From the NCBI GenBank assembly GCA_019321725.1, contig CM033115.1:18982673-19046672 (forward strand): a stretch of 64,000 bases of DNA, read 5' to 3'. Origin of the DNA: Paulownia fortunei (taxonomy: Eukaryota; Streptophyta; Magnoliopsida; Lamiales; Paulowniaceae). The notes beneath the pieces are model-generated. The model had not been told where the DNA came from and ran no database searches. It saw nothing but the letters and a program-made list of their open reading frames with translations. This document shows positions 12,175-24,501 of this stretch, in pieces. The number at the start of each line of letters is the position of its first letter. Within the stretch, counting starts at the first letter, position 1. The translations under genes and the position numbers were made by a program.

Positions 12175-13812
12175 TCAAATTTGAGAAAGAAGATTCACAA
12201 TATCTGGACGTGGACTGCATTTAGCAGTCAATGGTTGAATCTTCGGTGCTGTAAATCCTGTGGCTTCATTCATGTCAATTTCACTGATCTTTTCCCACTC
12301 GAAGCACTGTATCAGTGACCCCAAAGGCAGTGCCACAACTCGCAGCGCCAAGTTCTCACCTGGGCATGCCCTTCTCCCTGATCCGAACGGCAAGAACTTG
12401 CATCCATTTTTCCCCCCTTCAAAATCTTGAAATCTCTCGGGCTTGAACTTTTCAGGGTCCTCCCAAACATCAGAGTTATGCTGAATGTCCCATACGTTTA
12501 CCAAGAGAATTGTTCCACTTGGGACGCGAAAACCCCCCACCATGCAATCTGCCGATGATTCGTGAGGCAATAGCAGCGGGGCAGGCGGGTGAAGCCGCAG
12601 AGTTTCCTTGATGATGCAGTGGAGATGAGGGAGTTGAGCCACATCTGATTCATTCATCAGGCGTTTTTTCCCCACAAGATTGTCAATTTCAACTTGGGCT
12701 CTTTCTAAAGCGCCTGGATTGTCGAGCAGAAGCGAAAATGCCCATTCCAGTGTGTTAGACGTAGAGTCGGATCCTGCTTGAAGTAGAACCTGTAGTGATA
12801 TGGAAACCAATCAGTTTAATAGGGCTATATTTATAAACTCTAGTCCAAATCTGACAAACATTTACAAAAACAAGAAACTCCCGAGTCCAAAGTCTCTCAC
12901 CAAAAGAAGGTTTCTAATCATTTCATCTGTGTAATATGCAGGCTCTGACTTCTGCATAGCAAGTAAAAGTTCTGCTATGATTTTCTTCTCTCTAGCAGCA
13001 TTTGGAACAGATGAATCATCAGTTTCCAGCCTATGATGCTCTTCTATGACATTTTGCATAAACTTGTCGCGTTTCTCCTGTATTAACATGATCATCTTCT
13101 CTGCATCTCTATATCCAAACCATCGCATGAACGACAAAAAATCGACAACCTGTGCCTCAGGGACCACCCGCACGGTCTCGCTTATTATATCCTGAAAAAC
13201 CTCGGCCTCTTTCAAGTTCTCAACGTTCTCCCCGATATACCTTTTGCCACATACCATCCTTGTCAGAACGTTGAACGTGAACTCGAACAGGGCTTGTTTC
13301 ACATGTACTACTTTATCAGGCTTTTCTTTTGCAAGTGGAGAGAGTTTGTGAATCAGGATTCGGATTTCATCAGCCCTGACTTGTGAAAGCATCTGTATTC
13401 TGTGGGAGGACAGTAGATCAAGAGATGCAATTCTGCGAAGGTTTCTCCAGTGATTGCCGTAGGGGCACCAGGGGAGACTAGTATAGTTGTATCCGAAGTG
13501 TTTTCCATTAAGGAGAGAAGGGCGATTGGCGAAGATTGTATCATGCTTGGTGAAGCATTCTTCTGCAAGAGAAGGAGATGAAACGAGAAGGACAGGACGA
13601 GAGCCGAACTGGAGGAACAGCACTGGCCCATATCGTTTGGAGACCTCAGACAGAGCCCTGTGGAAAGGTTTTCTCAGCAGGTAGAGGTGCCCTATGAATG
13701 GTAAGGCTGGAAAAGGGCTTGGGGGAAGATTTTGGAGCTTATGCAAAATATGCTGACTGCTGATATAGAGAATTAAGAAGAGAAGAGGAAGATAGATGTA
13801 CAGTATATCCAT
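12175..13812 (-). CDS. Cytochrome P450, CYP81 family, intact (CYP81-A)
   Basis: Two exons, 12901-13812 and 12175-12789, with a 111-bp GT-AG intron in phase 0 at the usual CYP81 position, giving 508 aa. This is an ER-anchored haem monooxygenase. The N-terminal anchor (about 1-25) is followed by the proline hinge LPPSPFPALPFIG. The C-helix WRNLRR starts at residue 122. The I-helix is AGSDST at 309-314, the K-helix ETLR at 366-369, PERF near 421, and the haem loop FGSGRRACPG carries Cys446. CYP81 enzymes act on isoflavones, lignans and related phenolics in plants; the substrate cannot be read from sequence. One oddity is that the usual I-helix Thr of AGxDT is Ser. I preferred the ATG at 13812 over 13857 because the MDxxYxYL start fits the family. 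It is the only one of the five near-full-length CYP81 copies in the window with an open frame. Confidence 0.92.
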
Positions 13813-13904
13813 GAAGTAGTAATTGATGGAGATAATGATGGATATTGAATCTGGCATTTATATCAGGATTCCAACAGTCAACAACTCCACAAGCTAATGT
13901 TTAG

Positions 13905-13911
13905 TTATATA
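13905..13911 (-). promoter_or_regulatory. TATA box of CYP81-A
   Basis: The minus strand reads TTATATAACT, about 95 bp upstream of the ATG at 13812, a normal distance for a short leader. Confidence 0.5.
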
Positions 13912-14629
13912 AGTAATCTTTCAACCAGTTTTCCATGGTTTTTGCATTTTCAATATAATACTGGACAGCATCTCCTAGTTTGTGCAGTACATTATTGTAA
14001 GTTTTCCTCATGAAAGTAGTTAAAGGAAAGCTACATTTTATGGAAGAATTCATAAAGCAACCTAAAGAAACAAATTGTGAAGACAAATGGATTTACTCAC
14101 AATCCTTGGATTATATGAAATCACTCGTATTTCAGATGGATTACATGTTGGTTAATCCCCACCCAATAGGCCCAAACTTCCCAAAGTCTCCATGTTATGA
14201 TATCCTTTGTTTAGGTGCAAGCATGTGCAACAATCACTTAAATCAGTTCACATTTACAGCAAAATCTTCTGAATATCCTCTTTATCTTAATTCAACAAGA
14301 AGTTGAAGTCATCAACACATTGAGATAATATAGTTCAAAGCACTAATTCATTGCGTAGTTCCAATTATGAAGATAAACTTGGATTGACAATTTGGAAGGA
14401 TCCATTTTTCTAACTACCATGGACAAGACAAAAGTCACAAAACAAGTATTATCAGCTCTGTATTATTAGTACGTTAGTTGAAACTTACATTCACCTGGGC
14501 ATCAGCAGATTCTCTCGCATCATCAATCAGCTAATAGTTTTGCTTAACATGATTAAACTAATGAATAAAACGTTTTTTTATCGAATAGAATTTTCAACTA
14601 TATTTGTCGGATACCTTGATTCATCAAGT
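13912..14629. other. Intergenic between CYP81-A and a CYP81 relic
   Basis: No recognised gene. This includes the upstream region of CYP81-A. The open frame at 14010-14306 shows no domain. Confidence 0.45.
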
Positions 14630-14925
14630 TCTGAGGAAAAACAATTTTCAAACAATTTCACTTTCTTCCCTTCAAAGCATTGTATAAGAGATCCCAAAGC
14701 TAAAGCCACCGCCAAATTTTCTCCTGGACAGGCTATTCTCTCAAATCAAAAGGCATGAATTTGCATTCTTTTTTCCCTGTTTCAAAATCTTGAAACCTGT
14801 CGCTTAAACTTTTCCGGGTCCTCCCATACTTTGGAGTTGTGGTGAATGTCTCATCCATTTACCAATAGAAGTCTTCCACTTGGGACGCGATAGCCCCTTA
14901 ACTGTGTTGTCATTTTATTTTTTCC
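14630..14925 (-). pseudogene. Truncated CYP81 relic (C-terminal region only)
   Basis: The minus strand matches the C-terminal half of CYP81-A at the DNA level. It carries the stretches coding for the WEDPEKFK region, the haem loop and the 'LGSLIQCFE' region in the same order (compare plus-strand 'ttttccgggtcctcccatac' here with 'ttttcagggtcctcccaaac' at 12450). The haem-loop segment is garbled: plus-strand 'ggctattctctcaaatcaaa' replaces the expected haem-loop codons, so the frame is lost. No upstream exon is found. It is probably a partial tandem duplicate. Confidence 0.75.
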
Positions 14926-14964
14926 CGATTGAAAGGAACACATCTCAAGATCCATACTTTTAGT

Positions 14965-15013
14965 ATAGTGTGTGTGTGTATATATATATATATAAATTCT
15001 TGATGAGAATCAA

Positions 15014-15047
<34 letters not shown>

Positions 15048-15070
15048 AATTCTTGATGTGAATCAAATTT
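14965..15070. repeat. GT/TA microsatellite with a duplicated flank
   Basis: 'ataaattcttgatgagaatcaaat' occurs before and, with small changes, after a (GT)n tract at about 15018-15044. A (TA)n tract lies at about 14978-14994. This is a compound microsatellite, likely slippage-generated. Confidence 0.75.
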
Positions 15071-15820
15071 TGCACGCTACATGTGTACCAAGTCGTTTTC
15101 ATCATAAGAAATTTGTACATACTTCTCATTTAGTATCCCTTAACGAATATATAAGTAATGTCCCTCGAACAATTAAAGATATTTCTGCCAGCTTCATTAG
15201 TCGACATTTAAATTGATCTGCATTACACAGAGAAAAAAGCCTCGGGCCAATCTTTAAGTGAAGTTTTTTTTTTTCTTTTACACTTGGTTGCAGATGAAGG
15301 AAGCACCAAGTATAAAATTGATTCAAAAATCTGAGAATGATGATTATATAGTTTAATTATCTTGAACGCATCAAATCTCTGTTATCGAGCAATTCTTTAA
15401 GTATAAAGCGGAGATTGAAGACCATTTCAAGGAGAAAAGTCACTGGTGGTAACTGTGCATTAGAGTAGGGAATCTTAGGTACAGAACAGATGAATCTACT
15501 GAGAGTAGTGCAGAATGCACGGACCATGGTCTTAAAATATAGTAACATTTTTATTGAAAGCTTTACCTTTTGTGAGATTAACTTTTCCTTCTTACCACAA
15601 CAAATATTCGTAAAATTTCTGTAATGTATATAACCTTAGGAAGATGAAAACAAATCAAGGTGAAAATTAGCAAACTTCTCCCTAAGTGTACCTTTGAAAC
15701 TAGAAAAAGGAAAATATTTTCCTCGCCTGAATCGTCAATTCCAATTGGGCTAAAGTACATAAAATGGACATCATTTACAGGGAATGCAAGTTGAATACAA
15801 CGTGTGCCCAAAAAACCTAA
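15071..15820. other. Intergenic / 3' region of CYP81-B
   Basis: No coding sequence recognised. The minus-strand open frames at 15126-15811 have no domain and are most likely chance. The part next to 15820 would be the 3' untranslated region of CYP81-B. Confidence 0.45.
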
Positions 15821-17772
15821 TCAAGTTTGAGAAAGAAGATTCACCATGCTTGGCCGAGGCCAACACCTAGCCATCAATGGTTGAGCCTTGGACAAAACGA
15901 CTCCACTGTTTTCAGCCATATCCTCTAAATCTCCACTTACTCTTTGCCAATCAAAGCATTGAAGAAGAGAGCTCAATGCCAGGCCAATCATACGCATCGC
16001 TAATGCCTCTCCAGGGCATCCTCTCCTCCCTGTCCCAAAAGGCATATGCTTGAATTCTTCTTTAATCCCTTCCTTTGTCATAAACCTCTCAGGCCTAAAC
16101 ATCCCTGGATCCTCCCAAATCTTGGGATCATTTTGCACAGCCCATGCATTGATGAGCAGCATCATCCCTCGTGGTACATGAAATCCTCCAATAGTGCAGT
16201 CTTCCGATGACTCGTGAGGCAGGAGTAACGGAGCTACAGGGTACAACCTGAGTGTCTCGCTGATTATGCAATGGAGGTAAGGAAGCTTAGAAAGATCGGA
16301 ATCATCAATCAGGTGATCGTGCCCTACATGATGGTCTATTTCAGATTGAACCTTCTTTAGGACTGCTGGATTGTTGAGCAAAAGTGACATTGCCCACTCC
16401 ATTGTAGCCACTGAAGTATCACTGCCTGCTTGAAGAAGTACCTAGGAGAAATAGCAGGATAAAGTAAAAACTTTGTTTTAATATGAAGTAAAACAGTAGT
16501 AGGACATCCTGTGGGGAAAACAATGAATGTAATAACACAACCAGATCAAGCACAGTGAAACAACTGAACACTAATGAGGTTGTACTCATGAACTCTTTAT
16601 CTGAGTTTCTTCTTTCCGAAAACTCTAGTATGTCTAAATATATAAAGTCTATTTAATTTCATTCACAAAAACAAGAAACTTCTTTTACATCGCAAACAGA
16701 GAACTGTAAAGAAACCCAAACACTGAAAAATCTGTCTTTGTCTTGATTAGATTTCCCAATTAACTCAAGTCACAAGCAGAGAGCACACAATTTAAAGTTC
16801 TGTCTTTAATCAAATAATACGATTTTCTTCTAAATTGGTATGAAAGGTGACAGTTGTAGATCTTACCGCTGTGAGACTCTTAACGATTTCATCAGTATAA
16901 TATTCAGGATCTGTTTCTTGAAGTGACAATAGTACTTCAATCATGGTTTTCCCCTTCTCATTCGAAGGACTGTGGTTGGCGCCTCTCCCACGAATCCCTT
17001 CAATCAAATCCTGAAAGAACTTGTCGCTTCTCTCTTGTATAGCTTTATAGTTATCTTCTGTTTTTCTAAACCAGCTCAGGAATGGAATAAACTCGTCCAA
17101 TGTTGATTTGCTAACTATCTGATGCATCTGAGTAATAATGTCCTGAAATTCCTTTGCCTCTTCTGAATTCACCTCATTCTTGCCATAATATCTCTTTCCA
17201 AGAATCATTGTTGTCATGACATTGAACAAGAGCTCGAAGATAATATTTCTCATCTAAATCATGCTGCCTGGATTTTCTGAAGAGACCTCAAACAGATGGC
17301 GAATCAGTGTTTGGACTTCATCTAGGCGGATCTGAGAGAGGGACTGTATGCGATGAGAGGATAGAAGCTCGACAGAGGAAATCCTACGAAGATTTCTCCC
17401 ATGGTCTCCATAAGGAGCCCAGACAATACTCGTGTAGTTGTAGCCTAAATGTTTTCCAACAAACAGGCGTGGCCTGTTAGCAAAGATGGCGTCGTTAGCC
17501 TTGTACAAGCATTCTGCCGCTGCTGATGGTGAGTTCACAACAAGTGTGAGACGGGAGCCGAGCTGCAGTGAGAAAACAGGGCCATATTTCTTCGACAGGC
17601 CATGTAATGTCTTGTGCAGAGTTTTCTTCAATAAGTAAATATGGCCTATAACTGGAAAGGCTAGAAAAGGGCCTGGAGGAAGATTTTGGAGCTTGTGAAA
17701 GAGATTCTGAGTTACGAAATACAGAACCAGAAATAATGGAAGATACAAGAATATGATAAAAAACAGGTCCAT
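15821..17772 (-). pseudogene. CYP81 P450 with in-frame stop (CYP81-B)
   Basis: Exons 16867-17772 and 15821-16441 with a 425-bp GT-AG intron at the family position would code for 508 residues. Signature segments are present: LPPGPFLAFPVIG hinge, AGSDTS I-helix, SETLRL K-helix, RPERF and FGTGRRGCPG haem loop. Two lesions are seen. A TAG at codon 173 (17254-17256) interrupts the frame just before MRNIIFELLFNVM. The C-helix Trp of WRxxR is Gly (HGRNLRR, residue 125), a residue that normally contacts a haem propionate. An extra residue also sits in the 'CLYKANDAIFANR' segment. The flanking splice sites are intact, so the decay looks recent. A sequencing error could explain one change but hardly both. 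Confidence 0.85.
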
Positions 17773-20700
17773 CTCTTAATTCGGGAAAATGAATTCTAAG
17801 CCCGGGAAGAAAACTTTATCAACCCCTTTACTTCTAATCCATAAATCTTTGTATGAGAAACTAGAAACATTTAATTCTCCCCAAGTATAAAAGCTATGAA
17901 GTTCTTGAGCAACAGAAAGAGACCGATTTCTTATCTGTGTTATTCTTTAAATCCTTCATTGTTTAACTTCCTCAGACCAAGTCCATCTTCCAGCATCTTT
18001 CTCACGTGATCTTTCTTTTTGGACAGAATAAATTAATTTTTGTTTCAGATAATATTTGCAGAACTATAAGTAAGATGAACAGGGAGAACTGGGTATTAAT
18101 AATTAGCCATATTTATACCAATCAGGCTATTTTTAAGTAAAGTTGACTTGGGACTCATTAATTTATTCATCCAGAAGCCAAGCTAGCAAACTGTTGCGGA
18201 TTAAAGGTTAACTCGTGTAATACTTTTTCATAGAATTTCATAGGGCAATAACTTTTGAAAACAGAGGAGTTAAGGACGAACATTGTATGCATGTGAAACT
18301 CTTTATGAACCCTACAATGGAGGATTCCAGGCTTTTGGGCCTAGTTTTTGGAGTCAAAATCCAATCTCTATGGCTGTTTTAAAAAATAAATATTTCCTTG
18401 TGCAAAACTCACTGAACCCACCATAATTTTGGAAATTTTAGTCTGGATTTAGTCGAACTCAAGCACGATGAGTGAAGGAGAGTGCCATTTATACGAGAAT
18501 AGTGCTAATTATATGATACATGCAATAACATTTGTCCTATGATTAATTGAGTATGGTCAAACTTAATGAGTTTGAATTTTTTTTTTTATACTTGATATTT
18601 TATATCTAGTTTTTATGTATTTTTATTTTATTGAGTCAATAGTTTGAAAATTGGACCATAGTTTATTTATGTGTTTAGGTATTTGTGGGCTAAATTTATA
18701 ATTTTTCAGAGTTTGCTTAAGAAAGTGTGTGTGTGTGTGTTTTTTTTTTTCAGAAGAGATCGAAACATCTTCAATATTGTTGATTAATATTAAATCGTTT
18801 TACTTTCTCTTGAAAAGTTTTCTATTACTTAATTCTTTAATTTTTTTCTTGAACATCCAAAAAACCGCATATTCATTAAGTCATCCTAATAGATTTTTTA
18901 CAAGACAAGCCAACAAGTCTAGTTACAACACAATGTTAAAAGAGGTGTTTTTTTATTTTTTCTTTAGTCTAACCGCTTATGTTCCTTAAAAGAAATAGAG
19001 ATTGATTTTCACGACAGTAAATGCATATAGTAACGCATCTGTTCTACACTAAAAAAATATTAATAATAAATTATAAGTAATAATGTGAAAGTTGTCACGA
19101 TATATATATATATATATAAGATTTATTTTGTTATAAGATTCCTGCAAGTTTTATAGTGACAATAAATACTATTTTAAGTTTTTAGCATTGACAATTATTG
19201 ATTTTTTTGGGAAGTATTGATAATTAATGATTACATATATATATATATATATATATTGTGTCACTGTATATATGCTATTAATTAACATCAGTGACAAAAA
19301 TATAATTTTTATTATTATACAACTTGTAAAAATTATTATTGTGACAAATAAAATGTTTGTCACTTGATATATATATATATATATATACATAAAATTATAA
19401 TAAAAGTTTTTACATTTTCATTTAATATTTTGTCACCAATATCCTTTTTCATTGCAATACTTGTGGACAGAAGCATACTTTTGAAAGAAGGTTCTTTCAT
19501 GTTTCGGTCCATTTGGATGGCTGAGTTAAATTCCTTTTTGCAGATTATTAAGATTTTGTTTTGAAGAAAAAGGTTACATATATTTGGCTAACTTAAAGCT
19601 TACGTTCCTATGATATCCTCATCATATATTTTTTTCCCGTGGAAATTAACAGCTAAAATGTAAATATTAAAATAAAAAATGACAGAGACAAATAGCTGTA
19701 GTATAATTTAAAAATAAAGGAAACTTAAAAAAAAAAATAGCTGTACCTTTCCACGCATTATTTGACAAAACTAGGATCCTTTTTCACACTTTGGTCCATT
19801 TCATTACATTAATCACATTTGAGGTCCATTTCATTACATTAAACTTGGATATGTCCCCATCATAGTAGTTTGCCAATTTGTCCAATTGACTTAATCAATC
19901 CTTATGTCTTTTATATGTATGAAAAGGATATTTGAGTTGTAAGTAACTCATTAATAATCATTATGTACGTATAACAAATTTTAGTTTGAAAATAAAAAGG
20001 AAATTAGATCATACATATTGATACAATTCATTGATATATATTACAATAAAGATAAGTTAGAATTAAAGTTATCAAACTCGAATCCAATAAGATATCATCT
20101 TATCACACAGATTTTATTTTATTGAGTTCATCTATATAGATATTTGCAATCGAATTAAACCAAATGAGATTAGATTCAAATTTGGATGAAAAAATCAGAG
20201 TCAAGATTTGATTCATCAACATCACTAACTAAAATATCCACAATTATTGATTAACCAGGAATAGTTGAAAATTATTGGTTAACCATGGTTGAAAATTGAA
20301 ATGATTATTGACTAAAAGTATTTTTTTTTATTTTTTAAATTTTTTTTTCAGGGTTTTCAGCATCGTTTCCAACTCATTTGAATGTTTTGGCAATGGCAAA
20401 GTGTCATCATAGGTGTGACCAATTCAACCCATGCTGGAAGCGACCAAAAGGATTTAAACAACCTGTTTTTACAGAAAAGAAAAAGAACTGAAGTCCTTTT
20501 TTTTTTTTTTTTTTTTTTTTTTCTTTTTTCCCCTCCCATGACATCTTGACAAAATATGAATTATTAATATAGGACGAGAAATGGGTCAAAATCTCTTATT
20601 GTAAATCCAATTATCGACAATGCAGTACAATAAAAAAATATAATACGATTTATAATATTAAATCATAAGTAAAGAAACATATACGCATGCAGGTAAACTT

Positions 20701-21101
20701 TGCATAGTTAATAAATGTTTATTCGCTTTGCACTTACCATTCTCTATATAGATGAGAAGTTTCTCTCTTCAGTCGCCATCTTTCGGGAATACCATGTAAT
20801 GGTGGACTGAACGACTTTGAAATTTGATACATTAATGGTCTTTTCTTTCCTTGTGATTAGTCAATGGAATTAACGTGTAAAGTTTTCCTTCGTCCTCAAG
20901 ATGGTTACAAAACGACCTGGTAAATGACTGAAACGTTCACTAATTTCTTGTATTAACTAGGTGTGTTATGATTTGTTAATGTGAAACGAGCTGTCAGAAG
21001 AATGCACTCATGTTGTTCTGTCTATAAATGTGAGCTTGGTTTCATTGTTCTTATTGTGAGTCCTCCATTTTCCTTCATCAAGTCTTAAGAGTATTAGGGA
21101 G
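17773..21101. other. Intergenic, microsatellite-rich
   Basis: No gene recognised. Contents are (GT)n plus poly-T at 18726-18750; (AT)n tracts near 19101-19117, 19236-19256 and 19368-19386, interleaved with repeated 'gtgacaa' phrases; a duplicated 'ggtccatttcattacattaa' at about 19793 and 19831; and a poly-T run of about 30 at 20491-20520. The proximal part, 20700-21101, is the promoter of the receptor kinase gene. Confidence 0.5.
21023..21029 (+). promoter_or_regulatory. TATA box of the LRR receptor kinase
   Basis: TATAAAT lies about 75 bp upstream of the ATG at 21102, and no other ATG lies between a start near 21055 and 21102. Confidence 0.6.
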
Positions 21102-24100
21102 ATGGATTTTTTTGGCAACTTTATCATTACCATTCAGTTCCTCATTATGCTTGTTCTTGTTAGCTATCACAGGCTAGAATCTTCCCCTTTAAGCATAAAT
21201 ACTGACAAGGAGGCCTTGATTTCATTCAAGTCTCAAATTTTCGTAGAACTTCCCAATCCTCTATCGACTTGGGACCAAAACCTGTCGCCATGCAACTGGA
21301 GCGGTGTTTATTGCAATGAACTTGGCCAACGAGTGGTGGGGCTTGATCTTTCTGGCGTCAGAATGACAGGTTCGATAAGCCCTTACATAGGTAATCTTTC
21401 CTTCCTCAGGTCACTTGAGTTGCAAAATAACCAATTGATTGGAGAACTTCCTGATCAGCTTGGCAATCTCTTTTGCCTTAGAACTTTAAACCTGAGTTTT
21501 AACAGCATAGAAGGAGTCATACCTTCAAATATAAGTCGATGCAAAGATCTCAGGATGTTAGACTTAATGCAAAATCAGATTTCAGGAAGAATTCCTCAAG
21601 AAATCAGCCATCTCACACAGCTTAAAGTTCTGAATTTGGCAAGAAACCAGCTTTCAGGTGATCTTCCATCATCCTTAACCAACATTTCTTCCCTTGTCAA
21701 TTTGAACTTAGGCACAAACAAATTGGGTGGTTCGATACCCAGCGATTTGGGGCGTCTTACGAATCTGAAGTTTCTTGATCTAACCATCAACAATCTCTCG
21801 GGTAGTGTTCCTCCCTCAATATATAACATGTCTTCTTTGGTATATTTGGCTTTAGCTTCCAACAATTTGTGGGGTGAGCTTCCTGGAGATATTGGAATCA
21901 CACTGCCAAATCTCTTAGGACTCAATTTTTGCTTCAATAAATTTACTGGTACTATTCCTTGGTCTTTGCACAACCTTACAAACATACAGATCATTCGCAT
22001 GGCACATAACCTTTTGCATGGGAGTGTACCACCAGGACTTGGGAACCTCCCAAACCTTGAAATGTATAATATAGGATTCAATAGCATTGTCAGCTTGGGC
22101 CACGGGGGTCTCAATTTTCTTGAGTTTCTGACAAACAGCACCCGCTTGAACTTCCTTGCCATCGATTTCAATCTTCTTGAGGGTGTGATTCCAAAGTCCA
22201 TAGGCAATCTTTCCAAGGTTCTCACAAAGTTTTACATGGGTGGAAACGATATATACGGTACTATACCATCTTCCATTGGTGAGCTTAGGGCCTTGGAATT
22301 ATTGAATTTGAGCTATAGTTCTATTTCTGGTGAAATTCCATCAGAGATTGGGCTATTAAAAGAATTGAGGGTTTTGGGGTTAGCTAATAATATGTTGTCT
22401 GGGAAACTCCCAAATTCTTTAGGCAATCTCCAACTGTTAACCAAGATTGATCTATCCAAGAATATGTTAGTCGGAAGCATACCCAACACTTTCGGGAACC
22501 TCCAAAACCTGATATCCATGGACTTGTCTGATAATAAGCTAAATGGAAGCATACCGGCAGAAATTGTCAATATCCCCGGATTAAGTGCATTCCTTAATCT
22601 ATCTCAAAATCATCTGACCGGTCCTTTACCTGTAGAAATTGAGTTGCTAGAAAACGTTGCGGTTATCAACATTTCTGACAACAAGTTGTCAGGCAATATT
22701 CCCAAGTCAATTGGGAAATGTAAGAGCTTGGAACAATTGTCATTTGCTAGAAACATGCTCTCGGGTCTAATTCCAGATACTTTAGGATCTGTCAGAGGAT
22801 TGGAAACTCTTGACCTTTCCTCAAACCAACTCTCCGGGTCAATACCATTTGACCTTCAGAACTTGAAGTCATTACAACTCTTGAATCTCTCTTTCAATAA
22901 CTTGGGAGGAGAAATCCCCACAGGTGGAATTTTCGCTGATCCCTCCAAAGTTCACTTGAAAAGCAACCAAAACCTCTGCTCAGGTTTTTCATGTAAAAGT
23001 CCCGGTAAAAGTAGAAGGCAATTAACCTCCATGTATATCATAATAAGCGTTGCTGCTGTAGTATCTCTCTGTTTTGCGATTGGCTTGATATGTTACATTC
23101 GAAGAGGAAAAAGGCTATTGATCAAGGATTCATTTGAATCCTTAAGGGCACAACCTCAGATGATTTCTTATGATGAGCTCCGTGTTGCAACTGATAATTT
23201 CAATGAAGAAAATCTTATTGGACATGGAAGCTTTGGATATGTTTACAAAGGACTTCTACAAGGAGTAACTATCGCGGTCAAGGTCATTGATACTACAACA
23301 GCTAAATCAAGAAAGACCTTTTTAGCAGAATGTGCAGCTCTGAGACATGTGAGACATCGAAATCTTATTAAACTTACCACCATATGTTCAAGTATAGACT
23401 CAAAGAATGAGGAGTTTCTTGCTTTGATTTCCGAGTTCATGAGCAATGGGAGCTTGGATGATTGGATAACTGGAAAGAGAAGGCAAGCAAATGGGACGAC
23501 GTTGAATGTTTTCGACAGACTAAGATATGCAATTGGAATTGCATCAGCAATAGACTATTTGCATAATGAAACTGAAGTGCCCATTGTGCATTGTGATTTG
23601 AAGCCTAGCAATATTCTGCTGGATTCAGACATGACTCCCAAGGTTGCTGATTTTGGTCTTGCCAAGTTATTGCTGGATACAAACAACCAAATGTCTCTCA
23701 GTTCTACACATACTCTCAGGGGTTCCATTGGCTACATACCTCCAGGTCAGTTCCGCAACTCTTTTGCCATTCATATATCAAGAAATTAACTTTCACTCGT
23801 TTTTCTTTGCATTTTGGGTCAAAAAACAACTACGTGTACATCAGAATTAAAGGATTTGAGAGCTAAAAGTTACAAGTATATCATAACAAATCCATTGATC
23901 TGTGTTATGGAATTTAAATTCATAAGTAACAATTTTGTATTATTTTTTTAAGAATTATGATGGATCTTATATTCATGTGATTTTAGAACTACTGGAAATC
24001 TTTAGCTCCAAATCCTTCCACCAAAATGCAATCTAAAAGAATATGACCTGTGATATGCTATCTTGAAATTAATTGTGGTGATCTTGAAGTATAACACTGA

Positions 24101-24501
24101 TGTGCATAGAATACGGGTATGGAGAAAAACCATCAACAGCTGGAGATGTGTATAGCTATGGCATTCTTCTGCTAGAGCTATTCACTGGGAGGAGTCCTAC
24201 CCATGAGATTTTCACAGAAGGTCTAACCCTAAAGAGTTGGGTGCAAGAGCAATTCCCAACGAACGTGGAGCAAGTTCTAGACCTTGAGCTTCTTCAACAG
24301 ATGGACAATTTTTGGGACGAGGGCCATTGTAGCAAGCCCCAAACTCGACGCGATTGCCTGATCACAGTCTTCGGGGTTGGCCTATCTTGTGCTGCTGAAT
24401 CTCCTGATGCCCGTATCACCATTAAAGACACGCTTCGCAAGCTGAAGAATGTCGAGGAGATACTTCAGAAACATGAATTTGTTGATGGTGACGAATGTTG
24501 A
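21102..24501 (+). CDS. LRR receptor-like kinase, subfamily XII, non-RD (EFR/Xa21-like)
   Basis: Exons 21102-23745 and 24110-24501 with one GT-AG intron (364 bp) placed inside the kinase activation segment give 1011 aa. Order is signal peptide (about 1-28), LRRNT with CNWSGVYC near residue 67, about 20 plant-type LRRs of the form LxxLxLxxNxLxGxIPxxxG, a transmembrane helix at about 643-665, and a kinase domain from about 695. The kinase has the P-loop GHGSFGYVYKG, AVKVID with the ATP-binding Lys, HCDLKPSN, DFGLAK and GYIPPEYG split by the intron. The catalytic loop has Cys before Asp (HCD, not HRD), so it is a non-RD kinase, typical of pattern-recognition receptors in this subfamily. The ligand is unknown. 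Retention of the intron would truncate the kinase at 23789. The gene looks intact. Confidence 0.93.

Noticed and set aside
13353..13684. Overlapping open frames on both strands
   Set aside because: Shadows of CYP81-A exon 1.
21596..22225. Minus-strand open frame of 209 codons
   Set aside because: Antisense shadow of the LRR repeats, which leave the opposite strand open.
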